Source: CAADGL01 sp964643885 (GTDB taxonomy: Bacteria; Planctomycetota; Phycisphaerae; UBA1845; Fen-1342). From it: 64,000 nucleotides of DNA. The stretch spans positions 1-64,000 of the forward strand of contig CAZXUI010000006.1 of assembly GCA_964643885.1 (NCBI GenBank), in the 5' to 3' direction. Below, piece after piece: positions 36,459 through 45,283 of the stretch. Position 1 is the first letter of the stretch; each line of letters begins with the position of its first letter. The position numbers were made by a program, and so were the translations under genes. The notes under the pieces are model-generated. The model was not told the origin of the DNA. It worked only from the letters and a program-made list of their open reading frames with translations, and did no database searches.

Positions 36459-37250
36459 CTAATCCATCGGCTCGTCCGTCTTCTCGTAGCCTTCGGGCAT
36501 ATCGAGCTTGAACGGATCCTTTACGAACGAGGGGTCTACGGCCAGCTCAGTGAGCTCCAGGCGCGACTCGAAGCGATCGCCGCCCTGGCCGGAGCTGGAG
36601 ATGCGATCCACGCGGCGCGGGAGGAAATCGCGGGTGGAGAAATACCAGACGGCTTCCTGCGCCATGCCCTGATACGTGACGTGCACTTCGTAGCATTCCT
36701 CGCCGCCGATCTTCGTCTTGCCGCGCAGCTCCTGCTTCTCGCCGTTGATCTCGTCGCTGAAGGGCTTGGGGTGCGTGAACTCGCGCATGGTGAAGAAACG
36801 CAGCAGTACGGTAGCGCGGCCGAGGACATCGGGATCGATGTCGGCGTGAACCTTCCTGGCCTTGTCGTTGATGACCCAGTATTCCGAGCCATCGCCGCCG
36901 GCCTTGACCTTGAGCGCGTCGTCGGAGCCGGGCGGCCTGATCTCGGCCTCGAACATGAAGCGGGTCGGGTTGTCGCCCTTGTCGCCCGCGAGCACGGCCA
37001 CGCCCTCGATCCTGGGCACACGCGACTCGGCCGCGCCGGTGCCGCTGAAGCGGGCCTTGTAGCGGACGGACTTGACGGCCAGGGTGGCCGCGTCGGCCTT
37101 CTTGAGAATCTCGACGGGATCCTTCAGCTCGCCGGGCTTGGCGTCCTGGGCCTTGGTCTCCTGCGTTTTCGCGTCCTGGGGCTTGGCGTCCTGGGCCGCA
37201 GCGGTCATCGCGGCCGCGATCGTGAGCGCCACGAGGCTGAACGTACGCAT
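36459..37250 (-). CDS. LolA-like periplasmic protein
   Basis: This 263-residue protein starts at ATG 37250 behind GGAG. The signal peptide (MRTFSLVALTIAAAMTAAAQ) is followed by a short repeat of the pentad DAKPQ/TQ (QDAKPQDAKTQETKAQDAKP) and then a beta-rich domain (LKKADAATLAVKSVRYKARF to YEVHVTYQGMAQEAVWYFST and RRVDRIS). The incomplete beta-barrel pattern of curved strands resembles LolA/LolB or the DUF2092 family, outer-membrane lipoprotein-sorting-like proteins. No lipobox exists, so it is soluble in the periplasm. Whether it carries lipid cannot be judged. Confidence 0.75.
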   Translation of the reverse strand: MRTFSLVALTIAAAMTAAAQDAKPQDAKTQETKAQDAKPGELKDPVEILKKADAATLAVKSVRYKARFSGTGAAESRVPRIEGVAVLAGDKGDNPTRFMFEAEIRPPGSDDALKVKAGGDGSEYWVINDKARKVHADIDPDVLGRATVLLRFFTMREFTHPKPFSDEINGEKQELRGKTKIGGEECYEVHVTYQGMAQEAVWYFSTRDFLPRRVDRISSSGQGGDRFESRLELTELAVDPSFVKDPFKLDMPEGYEKTDEPMD

Positions 37251-37331
37251 GGGAAGCTCCTGTGGTGGGTCAGAATGCACCGCGGCGACCGTGTCGCAGC
37301 GGGCTGGAAGCGCCCTGTTACGATTGTAGCC

Positions 37332-37348
37332 GCGGGGACGATCCCCGC
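37332..37348 (-). terminator. Candidate hairpin between sucD and the LolA-like gene
   Basis: GCGGGGA (37332-37338) pairs with TCCCCGC (37342-37348) around a 3-nt loop, 77 nt past the sucD stop. No T-tract follows. On the minus strand TACAAT just after it could be a -10 for the next gene. Confidence 0.35.
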
Positions 37349-37424
37349 TCGGCCTTGGTTTCTGGACGGTCCGGCGAGCGGGGACCGGGCAGATTCCGGC
37401 CGGGGCGCGCGGCCAGAGCGAGTT

Positions 37425-38318
37425 TCAGGCAGCGTGCAGGGCCTTGGCCACGGCATCGCCCATGGTGGCCGGGCTCTCGCTGACCGTGATACCTGCGGCC
37501 CGCAGGGCGGCGATCTTGCTTTCGGCGGTGCCCTCGCCGCCGGAGATGATCGCGCCGGCGTGGCCCATTCGGCGGCCGGGCGGGGCGGTGCGGCCGGCGA
37601 TGAAAGCGATCACGGGCTTCTTGATATTACGCTGCACGTGCTGGGCGGCCTGTTCTTCGTCGGTGCCGCCGATCTCGCCGATCATGAGGATCGCGTCGGT
37701 CTGCTCGTCGCGCTGGAAGAGGTCGAGCAGCTCGATGAAGTTGAGGCCCTTGACCGGGTCGCCGCCGATGCCGACGCAGGTGGTCTGGCCGAAGCCGCGC
37801 TGGGAGGCCTGCCAGACGGCCTCGTAGGTGAGCGTGCCGCTGCGCGAGATGATGCCGATGTTCCGGGTTTCGCGGGAGGGCGGCTTGTGGATGTAGCCGG
37901 GCATGATGCCGATCTTGCACTGGCCGGGCGAGATGATTCCCGGACAGTTGGGGCCGATGAGCTTTGCGCCGCAGTCGTCGAGGTACTTGCGGGCGCGGAC
38001 CATGTCGAGCGTGGGCACGCCTTCGGTGATCAGGACGACGAGGCGGATGCCCGCGTCGGCGGCTTCCATGATCGCCTCGGCCGCGAAGGCCGGCGGGACG
38101 AAGACCATGGAGGCGTCGGCGCCGGTTTTGCGGACGGCCTCGTGGACGGTGTTGAAGACGGGCAGGCCGTGCTCGAAGGTGGTGCCGCCCTTTCCGGGGG
38201 TGACGCCGCCGACGAACCTGGTGCCGTACTCGATGCACTGGCGCGTATGGAACGCGCCGGCCTTGCCGGTGATTCCCTGACAGATGACGCGCGTACTGCT
38301 GTCGACCAGGATGCTCAT
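37425..38318 (-). CDS. sucD: Succinyl-CoA ligase, alpha subunit
   Basis: This 297-residue subunit has the usual length. With SucC it converts succinyl-CoA to succinate with formation of ATP or GTP in the citrate cycle. The N-terminal CoA-binding Rossmann domain has CQGITGKAGAFHTRQCIEYG and GGVTPGKGG, then FVPPAFAAEAIMEA and ITEGVPTLDM. The ligase part has IGPNCPGIISPGQCKIG, SRSGTLTYEAVWQ and the phosphorylated His in RRMGHAGAIISGG. sucC is normally immediately upstream; here the upstream region is non-coding on this strand and diverges from the sugar-transport operon. Confidence 0.96.
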   Translation of the reverse strand: MSILVDSSTRVICQGITGKAGAFHTRQCIEYGTRFVGGVTPGKGGTTFEHGLPVFNTVHEAVRKTGADASMVFVPPAFAAEAIMEAADAGIRLVVLITEGVPTLDMVRARKYLDDCGAKLIGPNCPGIISPGQCKIGIMPGYIHKPPSRETRNIGIISRSGTLTYEAVWQASQRGFGQTTCVGIGGDPVKGLNFIELLDLFQRDEQTDAILMIGEIGGTDEEQAAQHVQRNIKKPVIAFIAGRTAPPGRRMGHAGAIISGGEGTAESKIAALRAAGITVSESPATMGDAVAKALHAA

Positions 38319-38395
38319 TTCGTGTGACCTTCCCGCCCACTCGCTGGACGCCCGGCCGGAACCGGCGGACGGACGCGGTTCGCTGAGCCGAGCGC

Positions 38396-38424
38396 TTTAT
38401 AGCGGCTGGCCGGGCGTGCGGCAA
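38396..38424 (-). promoter_or_regulatory. Promoter of sucD
   Basis: On the minus strand TTGCCG (38419-38424) and TATAAA (38396-38401) are 17 bp apart with 4 and 5 consensus matches. The transcript would start near 38389, about 70 nt before the sucD ATG. It shows that sucD has its own promoter. Confidence 0.55.
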
Positions 38425-38434
38425 AGGGCGGCGC

Positions 38435-38464
38435 TTGCGGGGGTCGCGTGCGGATGGCTAGGAT
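38435..38464 (+). promoter_or_regulatory. Weak promoter candidate for the sugar-transport operon
   Basis: TTGCGG (38435-38440) and TAGGAT (38459-38464) are 18 bp apart. The -10 matches at 4 of 6 positions, the -35 at 3 of 6. It lies about 52 nt upstream of the binding-protein gene and faces away from the sucD promoter. Confidence 0.3.
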
Positions 38465-38515
38465 CGCACGGCCAGCCCGGCGAGGCCCGTCGGCTTTTCG
38501 TAGAAAGGAATCATA

Positions 38516-39520
38516 ATGTTGCGATCGATCGTGCTTGCGTGTGTGTTTGGGGCGGCGCTCTGGCTGGCGGGGTGCGACGGGGGCGAGAAAGGGGACGCGG
38601 GGGGCGTGCCGGCGGCGGGCGCGGCTGCGAGCCGGCCGGCGGCCCGGCCGACGATCGCGGTGATACCCAAGGGCACGACGCACGTGTTCTGGAAGTCGGT
38701 CGAGGCGGGTTCGCGGCGGGCAGGCGAGGAGCTGGGCGCTGAGGTTCTCTGGAAGGGGCCGCTGACGGAGAACGACCGTGCGCAGCAGATTCAGCTCGTG
38801 CAGCAGTTCATCTCGCAGGGTGTGGACGGGATCGTGCTGGCGCCGCTGGATTACAAGGCGCTGGTCGGGCCGGTTCGCCAGGCGCGCGAGAGCGGGGTGC
38901 CGGTGGTGATCTTCGATTCGGCACTCGAGGGGAAGCCTGGGGCGGACTTCGTCAGCATGGTGGCGACGGACAACCAGCTCGGCGGTCAGCTTGCGGGGCG
39001 GAAGCTGGTGGAGCTGCTGGGCGGGGAGGGGAAGGTCGTGCTGCTGCGGTACATGGTGGCGTCGGCGAGCACGGACAGCCGGGAGAAGGGGTTTCTGGCG
39101 GCGATCGCGGGGGAAGAGAAGATCGAGTGCATCAATGACCGTCAGTTCGCGGGGGCGACGGCCGGGGAAGCGAAGACGGTGGCGCTGAACCTGCTGGATG
39201 ATCTGCGGCGGGCGCAGGGGGTGTTCTGTCCGAACGAGTCGTCGACGCTGGGGATGCTGCTGGCGCTTCAGCAGGAGGGGCTGGCGGGGAAGATTCGCTT
39301 CGTGGGGTTCGACGCGTCGCCGCCGCTGTTGCAGGGGCTGCGCGAGGGGCATATCGACGCGCTAGTGGTGCAGAACCCGCGCAAGATGGGGTATGAGGCT
39401 GTGCGGGCGATGGTGCGGGCGCTGCGGGGCGAGGCGGTGGAGCCGCTCGTCGACACGGGTTGCGTGGTGGTGACGCGGGAGAACATGGAGACGCCGGAAA
39501 TGCGGCAGTTGTTGGAGTAG
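38516..39520 (+). CDS. Sugar ABC transporter substrate-binding lipoprotein (RbsB/XylF-like)
   Basis: This 334-residue protein starts at ATG 38516 behind AAAGGA. The lipobox LAGC (VFGAALWLAGC, Cys about 20) anchors it in the membrane. The periplasmic-binding-protein type 1 fold is seen in TIAVIPKGTTHVFWKSVEAG, QQIQLVQQFISQGVDGIVLAP, GVPVVIFDSAL, FVSMVATDNQLGGQLAG, GKVVLLRY and IRFVGFDASPPLLQGLREG, then LVVQNPRKMGYEAVRAM. This is typical of ribose/galactose-class binding proteins. The next genes are its ATPase and permease and then a fucosidase, so the ligand may be a deoxyhexose or other monosaccharide released by it. The specificity is not determined by the sequence. Confidence 0.93.
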   Translation: MLRSIVLACVFGAALWLAGCDGGEKGDAGGVPAAGAAASRPAARPTIAVIPKGTTHVFWKSVEAGSRRAGEELGAEVLWKGPLTENDRAQQIQLVQQFISQGVDGIVLAPLDYKALVGPVRQARESGVPVVIFDSALEGKPGADFVSMVATDNQLGGQLAGRKLVELLGGEGKVVLLRYMVASASTDSREKGFLAAIAGEEKIECINDRQFAGATAGEAKTVALNLLDDLRRAQGVFCPNESSTLGMLLALQQEGLAGKIRFVGFDASPPLLQGLREGHIDALVVQNPRKMGYEAVRAMVRALRGEAVEPLVDTGCVVVTRENMETPEMRQLLE

Positions 39521-39559
39521 GTCGGCGGCGGCCCTTGGTCGTTTCGCGACAGGTGTCGC

Positions 39560-39691
39560 CCGGTCGGAGACCGGTCGTCCCGTGACCGGCCAGAGGCCGG
39601 TCCCCCATTCTTGGTGCAGCAAGGTGCGAGATGGGAATTTCGCACCAGCGAGCATGGCACGGGCAAGCTGCGCTTGCCCATGGCACCCGGC
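39560..39691. repeat. Two dispersed repeats between binding-protein and ATPase genes
   Basis: 39560-39611 is a copy of the GACCGGTC family (CGGTCGGAGACCGGTCGTCC, ending in GGTCCCCCATTCT). 39653-39690 has a perfect 8-bp inverted repeat GGGCAAGC-tgc-GCTTGCCC flanked by CATGGCAC on both sides. They separate the first two genes of the transport operon, 245 bp in all. Confidence 0.8.
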
Positions 39692-39765
39692 GAATCGCCA
39701 AGCGGCGGCAAAGAGAATCTTTGCCGTACCGGATTCTCGTGGCGGCCTTGGACAGCGAGGAACGT

Positions 39766-41295
39766 TTGAGCGGGCAACGACCGTCAGCGTCGCAGCGGTT
39801 GCAAATGGAGGGCGTGCGGAAGCGTTTTGGGCCGACGGTCGCGCTGGACGGCGTCCGTTTGACGGCCGGCGCCGGCGAGATCGTCGGCCTGGTCGGCGAG
39901 AACGGGGCCGGCAAGAGCACGCTGATGAAAGTGCTTTCCGGGGCGGTGCGGCCGGACGAGGGCGACATCTGGCTGGACGGGGTGGCGTACCGCCCGCGAG
40001 ACCCTGCCGACGGGCGGCGGGCGGGCGTGGCGATGGTCTACCAGGAACTGTCGCTGGCGCCGCATCTGAGCCTGGCGGAGAACATCCTGCTGGGTATCGA
40101 GCCGGCGGCGGGGCCGCTGCTGCGCTGGGGCGAGATGCGCAGGCGGGCGGGCGAGGCGCTGCGGGCGGTGGGGCACGGCGACCTGCCGCTGGATGTGCCG
40201 GCCGGGCGGCTCTCGCCGGCCGCGCAGCAGCTCGTGGAGATCGCCCGCGGGCTGGCGCTGGGCTCGCGGGTGCTGATTCTGGACGAGCCGACGAGCAGCC
40301 TGACACTGGCGGACGTGCGGCGGCTGTTCGAGCTGGTCCGGCGGCTGCGCGACGGCGGCCATGCGGTCGTCTACATCTCGCATGCGCTGGAGGAGGTGCG
40401 CGAGCTTTGCGACCGGTTCGTCGTGCTGCGCGACGGGCGGACGGTGGGTGAGGGCCAGCCGGGCGAGACGCCGACGGAGCAGATCGTGTCGATGATGGTC
40501 GGCCGGCGGGTGGAGGAGCTGTATCCGCGATCGCCACGCGTGCCGGGAGAGGTGCTGCTCGAGCTGACGGACGTTTGCGGCGAGCGGCTGCCGCAGGGGG
40601 CGTCGCTGCGTGTGCGGCGCGGCGAGGTGGTCGGGCTGGCCGGGCTGATCGGCGCGGGGCGGACGGAACTTCTGCGGGCGATCTTCGGACTGGATGCCGT
40701 GCGGAGCGGCACAGTGCGAGTCGGGGCGTATGTCGGGGGCGGCAGTCCGGCGGTGCGCTGGAGGCAGGGCGCCGGGATGTTGAGCGAGGACCGGGCGGGT
40801 GAGGGGCTGGCGCTGGGGTTGAGCGTGGCGGAGAATGTGACGCTCGCGCGGCCGCGCGGGGCCGGGCCGGCGGGACTGGTCACGCCGGGCTCGCAGCGCG
40901 AGGCGGCCCGGCCGTGGATCGAGCGGCTGCGCATCCGCTGCCTGCGCGGCTCGCAACCGGTGCGGGAGCTTTCGGGCGGCAATCAACAGAAGGTGGCGCT
41001 GGCGCGGCTGCTGCATGCGGATGTGGACCTGCTGCTGCTGGATGAGCCGACGCGAGGGATCGACGTCGGCTCGAAGGCGGAGATCTACCGGCTGATTGAC
41101 CGGCTGGCGTGCGGCAGCGAAGTGGGGCGGCCGCGTGCGGTATTGGTCGTCAGCAGCTACTTTCCCGAGCTGCTGGGACTGTGCGACCGCATCGCGGTGA
41201 TGCGTCGCGGGCGGCTCGGTCCGCTGCGGGAGGCGGGCGGGCTGAGCGAGCATGAGCTGCTGCTCGAAGCGACGGGAGCGACACAGGAGCGATGA
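39766..41295 (+). CDS. Sugar ABC transporter ATP-binding protein, two ABC domains (RbsA-like)
   Basis: This is about 509 residues with two nucleotide-binding domains, as in RbsA/MglA-type importers. Domain 1 has GENGAGKST, the Q-loop in VAMVYQEL, signature LSPAAQQLVEIAR and Walker B LILDEPTSSL. Domain 2 has GLIGAGRTELLRAIFG in place of a standard Walker A, signature LSGGNQQKVALAR and LLLDEPTRGID, the degeneracy usual for the second domain. ATG 39805 (MEGVRKRFG) would cut the first strand, so TTG 39766 with GAGGAA upstream is preferred. The reading frame further upstream passes through dispersed repeats and is not protein. The stop overlaps the permease start. Confidence 0.94.
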   Translation: MSGQRPSASQRLQMEGVRKRFGPTVALDGVRLTAGAGEIVGLVGENGAGKSTLMKVLSGAVRPDEGDIWLDGVAYRPRDPADGRRAGVAMVYQELSLAPHLSLAENILLGIEPAAGPLLRWGEMRRRAGEALRAVGHGDLPLDVPAGRLSPAAQQLVEIARGLALGSRVLILDEPTSSLTLADVRRLFELVRRLRDGGHAVVYISHALEEVRELCDRFVVLRDGRTVGEGQPGETPTEQIVSMMVGRRVEELYPRSPRVPGEVLLELTDVCGERLPQGASLRVRRGEVVGLAGLIGAGRTELLRAIFGLDAVRSGTVRVGAYVGGGSPAVRWRQGAGMLSEDRAGEGLALGLSVAENVTLARPRGAGPAGLVTPGSQREAARPWIERLRIRCLRGSQPVRELSGGNQQKVALARLLHADVDLLLLDEPTRGIDVGSKAEIYRLIDRLACGSEVGRPRAVLVVSSYFPELLGLCDRIAVMRRGRLGPLREAGGLSEHELLLEATGATQER

Positions 41296-42434
41296 ACGCC
41301 GAGACGCCGAGCGAGGTCGCGGGCCGGCCGGGCCGACGATGGATCGGCGTGCTGGCGGCGCGGGCGGGGCCGCTGATCGGGTTGGCGTTCGTGTGGCTGC
41401 TGTTCGCGGGGCTGACCGGACGCGACTTCGTCAAATGGGACAACCAGCGGCTGATGCTGCTTCAGACGGCGGTGGTGGGGACGGCCGCGGTCGGGGCGAC
41501 GTTGATCATCATCTCCGGCGGGATCGATCTGTCGGTCGGCTCGACGATTGCGCTGGGGACTGTGGCGGTGGCGCTGCTGCTGCGGGCGGGTGTAGATCCG
41601 GCCCTGGCCGCGCTGGGTGGGATTGCGGCCGCGGCCGGGTGCGGGTTGTTGATCGGGGCGCTGGTCGTCGGCCAGGGTCGGGTTGTGCTGGCACTGGTGG
41701 CGGGGGTTCTGGCGGGGCTGGCGGGGGAGAATTCGTGGGGCGTCGCCGCGGGAATGCTGGCCGGGATGGTGGTGTTCGGTGCGGCGCTGGCGGCGGTGCG
41801 CTGGCTGGTGCCTGTGCTGCCGCTGTCGCCGTTCATCGTGACGCTGGGCATGTGGGGGGCGCTGCGCGGGCTGGCGAAGGGGCTGGGGAACAATCAGCCG
41901 GTCTATCCGGATGATTCCGGGTGGCTGGCGGGGCTGATGAGCGTCGGGCGGGGCGGTGTGGGGGCGGTGCTGCCGCCCGGGGTGTGGATACTGCTGGTGA
42001 TGGCGGTGTTGATGGCGGGTGTGCTGCGGTACACGCGTTTCGGACGGCACATTTTCGCGATCGGCTCGAACGAACGGACGGCGCGGCTGTGCGGCGTGCG
42101 GGTGGAGCGGACGAAGCTGCTGCTGTATGCGCTGGGGGTGGGGTGTGCGGGGGTGGCGGCGGTGCTTCAGTTCTCGTTTCTGAGCATGGGCGACCCGACC
42201 ACAGCGATGGGCTATGAGTTGAAGGTGATCGCGGCGGTGGTGATCGGCGGGGCGAGCCTGGCGGGTGGAGAGGGGTCGATCTTCGGCTCGCTGATCGGGG
42301 CGCTGATCATGACGGTGGTCGACAACGGCTGCACGAAGCTGGGGCTGGAGAACTGGGTCCAGGAGCTCGTCACCGGCGGTATCATCGTGGTCGCCGTTGG
42401 TCTGGACCGGTTGCGGCACGGGCGGCGGGAATAG
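41292..42434 (+). CDS. Sugar ABC transporter permease (RbsC-like)
   Basis: This 380-residue protein overlaps the ATPase stop by 4 bp (ATGA) and has AGGAG upstream, so it is translationally coupled. It has about nine or ten hydrophobic helices. The family motif IIISGGIDLSVGSTIALGTV lies in the first third; FIVTLGMWGALRGLAKGLGNNQPV and RYTRFGRHIFAIGSNERTARLCGV (cytoplasmic coupling loop), and VIGGASLAGGEGSIFGSLIGALIM near the end are diagnostic of the RbsC/XylH/AraH class. It forms the membrane channel with the ATPase. The fucosidase gene follows 47 bp later. Confidence 0.95.
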   Translation: MNAETPSEVAGRPGRRWIGVLAARAGPLIGLAFVWLLFAGLTGRDFVKWDNQRLMLLQTAVVGTAAVGATLIIISGGIDLSVGSTIALGTVAVALLLRAGVDPALAALGGIAAAAGCGLLIGALVVGQGRVVLALVAGVLAGLAGENSWGVAAGMLAGMVVFGAALAAVRWLVPVLPLSPFIVTLGMWGALRGLAKGLGNNQPVYPDDSGWLAGLMSVGRGGVGAVLPPGVWILLVMAVLMAGVLRYTRFGRHIFAIGSNERTARLCGVRVERTKLLLYALGVGCAGVAAVLQFSFLSMGDPTTAMGYELKVIAAVVIGGASLAGGEGSIFGSLIGALIMTVVDNGCTKLGLENWVQELVTGGIIVVAVGLDRLRHGRRE

Positions 42435-42481
42435 CAGATCACGCTGGCGCGCGGCCGCGTGCGGCATAAAGGAGTCGGGCG

Positions 42482-44566
42482 ATGATAGCTTGGACCAGGG
42501 CGATTCTCGTGCTGGGGGCGATCGCATCGATCGGCGGCGAGGCGATTGCGCAGGAGCCGGGGGCGGCCGCGGGTCGGGCGGAGACGCCGGAGCAGCGCGA
42601 TGCGCGGATGGCGTGGTGGCGCGAGGCGCGTTTCGGGCTGTTCATTCACTGGGGGCTGTACGCGATTCCGGCCGGCGAGTGGAAAGGCGGCACGAACTAT
42701 GGCGAGTGGATCCGCCACTCGGCCCAGATTCCGATCGATGAGTACGACAAGTTCCGGGGGCGGTTCAATCCGGTGAAGTTCGACGCGGAGCAGTGGGTGC
42801 AGCTCGCCAAGCAGGCGGGCATGAAGTACATCGTGATCACCAGCAAGCATCACGACGGCTTCTGCCTGTTCGACTCGGAGCACACGGATTTCGACGTGAT
42901 GTCGACGCCGTTCCAGCGCGACATCATGAAGGAGCTTTCCGACGCGTGCCGGCGGCACGGGCTGAAGATGTGCTGGTATCACTCGATCATGGACTGGCAT
43001 CACCCGGACTATCTGCCGCGGCGCGAGTGGGAGGCGGCGGACCGGCCGGCGGATGGGGCGGACTTCGACCGTTTCCGGCAATACCTCAAGAACCAGGTGC
43101 GCGAGCTGCTGACCAAGTATGGGCCGATCGGCGTGATGTGGTTCGACGGTGAGTGGGAGGAGACCTGGACGCACGAGCACGGGGTGGACCTGTACAACTA
43201 CGTGCGCGGGATCGACCCGAACGTGATCGTCAACAACCGCGTCGACAAGGGGCGGGCTGGGATGGCGGGGATGACGATCGGCGATCAGTTCATGGGCGAT
43301 TTCGGCACGCCCGAGCAGGAGATTCCCGCCACGGGCTTCCCGGGCGTGGACTGGGAATCGTGCATGACGATGAACACGCACTGGGGCTGGAACAAGCGTG
43401 ACAAGAACTTCAAGAGCGCGCGCGAGCTGATCCACATGCTGATCGACATCGCCAGCAAGGGGGGCAACTTCCTGCTGAACATCGGCCCGACGGCCGAGGG
43501 GGAGTTTCCGCCGGAGTGCGTCGAGCGGCTGCGCGATATCGGCGCGTGGATGGAGGTTCACGGCGAATCGATCTACGGCACGCAGGCCAGCCCGTTCAAG
43601 AGCCTGCCCTGGGGCCGCTGCACGCAGAAGCGGCTGGAGGGCGACGTGACGCGGCTGTACCTGCACGTGTTCGACTGGCCCGCCGGCGGGACGCTGGTGG
43701 TGCCGGGGATTCTGAACGAGCCGCGGCGGGCGGTGCTGATGACGGCGGGCGAGCCGCGGCCGGTGGATGTGTCGCGGCGGGGCGAGAGCATCGTCGTGCG
43801 GCTGCCGCGGCAGCCGGCGGACCCGGTGGCGAGCGTGGTGGCGCTGGAAATCTCCGGCCGGCCGGACGTGACGGAGCCGCCGCAGATCGCGGCGGATGCG
43901 ACGATCTTCATCGACGCGCTGGAGGTGCGGATCACGAGCGAGCGCGAGCACGTGGAGCTGCGATACACGCTGGACGGGAGCGAGCCGGGGCCGCAGTCGC
44001 CGGTGGCGCGCGGGCCGGTGCGGATCGATCGCACGGCGACGGTGAGCGCGCGGGCGTTTCGCGGCGGGCAGGCGGTCAGCGGTGTGCGTCAGATGCGTTT
44101 CGAGCGCGTGCGGCCGCGGGCGGCGGACGATGCGGGGGGCCTCGTGAGCGGGCTGAGCTATGAATACTACGAAGGCGAGTGGACGGCGCTGCCGGATTTC
44201 GACGCGCTCGAGCCGGCGGGGACGGGGACGGTGGGCGGCTTCGACTTCGCGCCGCGCAAGCAGAGCGAGCGGTTCGCGTTTCGCTATCGCGGGCACGTGC
44301 TGGTGCCGCGGGACGGGGTCTACACGTTCCATGTAAGCTCGGATGACGGCAGCCGGCTCTACATCGGCGACGAGCTGGTCGTGGACAACGACGGCCTGCA
44401 CGGGGCGGAGGAGCGGAGCGGGCAGATTGCGCTGGCGGCGGGCGCGCAGCCGATCACAGTCACGTTCTTCGAGCGGACAGGGAGCGATCTGCTGGAGGTG
44501 TCGTGGTCGGGGCCGGGAATGGAGAAGCAGCGGATCGCGGGGGAGGCGCTGCGGCGGCGGCCATGA
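42482..44566 (+). CDS. Secreted GH29 alpha-L-fucosidase with CHB_HEX_C-like and PA14 domains
   Basis: This 694-residue protein starts at ATG 42482 behind AAAGGAG. A signal peptide (AILVLGAIASIGGEAIAQ) exports it. The GH29 catalytic domain (about 40-330) has RFGLFIHWGLYAIPAGEW, VITSKHHDGFCLF, and VMWFDGEWEE with Asp222 as predicted nucleophile, then SKGGNFLLNIGPTAEGEFP. A beta-sandwich follows. Residues about 475-545 contain LEVRITSEREHVELRYTLDG, a chitobiase/hexosaminidase C-terminal-type sandwich, and about 560-690 a PA14 domain (YEYYEGEW, GVYTFHVSSDDGSRLYIGDE). The latter two likely bind glycans. It releases L-fucose from fucosylated polymers. It ends the importer operon and faces the phosphatase gene with 18 bp between stops. 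Confidence 0.95.
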   Translation: MIAWTRAILVLGAIASIGGEAIAQEPGAAAGRAETPEQRDARMAWWREARFGLFIHWGLYAIPAGEWKGGTNYGEWIRHSAQIPIDEYDKFRGRFNPVKFDAEQWVQLAKQAGMKYIVITSKHHDGFCLFDSEHTDFDVMSTPFQRDIMKELSDACRRHGLKMCWYHSIMDWHHPDYLPRREWEAADRPADGADFDRFRQYLKNQVRELLTKYGPIGVMWFDGEWEETWTHEHGVDLYNYVRGIDPNVIVNNRVDKGRAGMAGMTIGDQFMGDFGTPEQEIPATGFPGVDWESCMTMNTHWGWNKRDKNFKSARELIHMLIDIASKGGNFLLNIGPTAEGEFPPECVERLRDIGAWMEVHGESIYGTQASPFKSLPWGRCTQKRLEGDVTRLYLHVFDWPAGGTLVVPGILNEPRRAVLMTAGEPRPVDVSRRGESIVVRLPRQPADPVASVVALEISGRPDVTEPPQIAADATIFIDALEVRITSEREHVELRYTLDGSEPGPQSPVARGPVRIDRTATVSARAFRGGQAVSGVRQMRFERVRPRAADDAGGLVSGLSYEYYEGEWTALPDFDALEPAGTGTVGGFDFAPRKQSERFAFRYRGHVLVPRDGVYTFHVSSDDGSRLYIGDELVVDNDGLHGAEERSGQIALAAGAQPITVTFFERTGSDLLEVSWSGPGMEKQRIAGEALRRRP

Positions 44567-44584
44567 GCATTTACGGCGGCGAGG

Positions 44585-45283
44585 TCACGCGGCCGAGTCG
44601 CGCCAGCCGATCAGCCGGCCGAGATTCGGGCGGCTGATGCGGGTGTTCTCGAGGTGCATGGCCGGCCGCTCGAAGCCGGGGACGGGCCGGCCGCGGCGGA
44701 TGTGGGTGATCCGCGGGCGGGGGTGATGCAGACAGCGGGCTTCGACCCAGCGGGGCGTGAAGAGCACTTCGAAGACTGAGGCCATCGACGTTTCCAGGCG
44801 GTCCGGCGTGTCGAGGCGGAGGCGATCGGGGGCGTCCGAGCGCCACCAGGTCAGATGCGGCAGGTAGAGCGCCTCGCGGATGATCGACATGAGCGGCGAG
44901 CCGTGGCTGACGGCGACGGCGCAGCGCTGCCCGCCGGCGAGCCAGCGGCGCAGCCAAGTGCCGCAGCGCAGGCTGACCTCGTAGATGCTCTCGGTGCGGT
45001 GCCACTCAGCCAGCAGTTGATCGCAGGCCGCGCGGCGGCCGAGGGCGGCGGCGATGATGTCGGCGGTCTGGCGGGTGCGGGCCAGGGGAGAGGTGTAGAC
45101 GGCCTGCGGTTCGTAGGGCGCGACGACGGCGATCGCCTGCTGCGCCTGCGATCGGCCGATCTCGGAGAGAACGGGACCCGGGGGCTCGTCCTGGCGTTTG
45201 CCGAGGCGGTAATCGGGCAGGCCGTGGCGAACGAGCAGCAGTCGCCTTTCGAGCGTGGCCGACACGTTGTCAATCCCCCGCAT
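44585..45283 (-). CDS. Histidine-phosphatase (phosphoglycerate-mutase-type) family protein
   Basis: This 232-residue protein starts at ATG 45283. The RHG motif (LLLVRHGLPDYR), LSEIGRSQAQQA, the SPLARTRQTADIIAAALG segment and the second His in VAVSHGSPLMSIIR form the histidine-phosphatase active site. Members dephosphorylate sugar phosphates, nucleotides or proteins; the substrate is not readable. The C-terminal about 60 residues (FTPRWVEARCLHHPRPR) are not typical. Its start overlaps the end of the small upstream gene by 14 bp. Confidence 0.9.
   Translation of the reverse strand: MRGIDNVSATLERRLLLVRHGLPDYRLGKRQDEPPGPVLSEIGRSQAQQAIAVVAPYEPQAVYTSPLARTRQTADIIAAALGRRAACDQLLAEWHRTESIYEVSLRCGTWLRRWLAGGQRCAVAVSHGSPLMSIIREALYLPHLTWWRSDAPDRLRLDTPDRLETSMASVFEVLFTPRWVEARCLHHPRPRITHIRRGRPVPGFERPAMHLENTRISRPNLGRLIGWRDSAA

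Noticed and set aside
39631..39765. N-terminal extension of the RbsA-like ATPase
   Set aside because: The extension is read from dispersed repeats and does not fit the family; a start at 39766 or 39805 is better.
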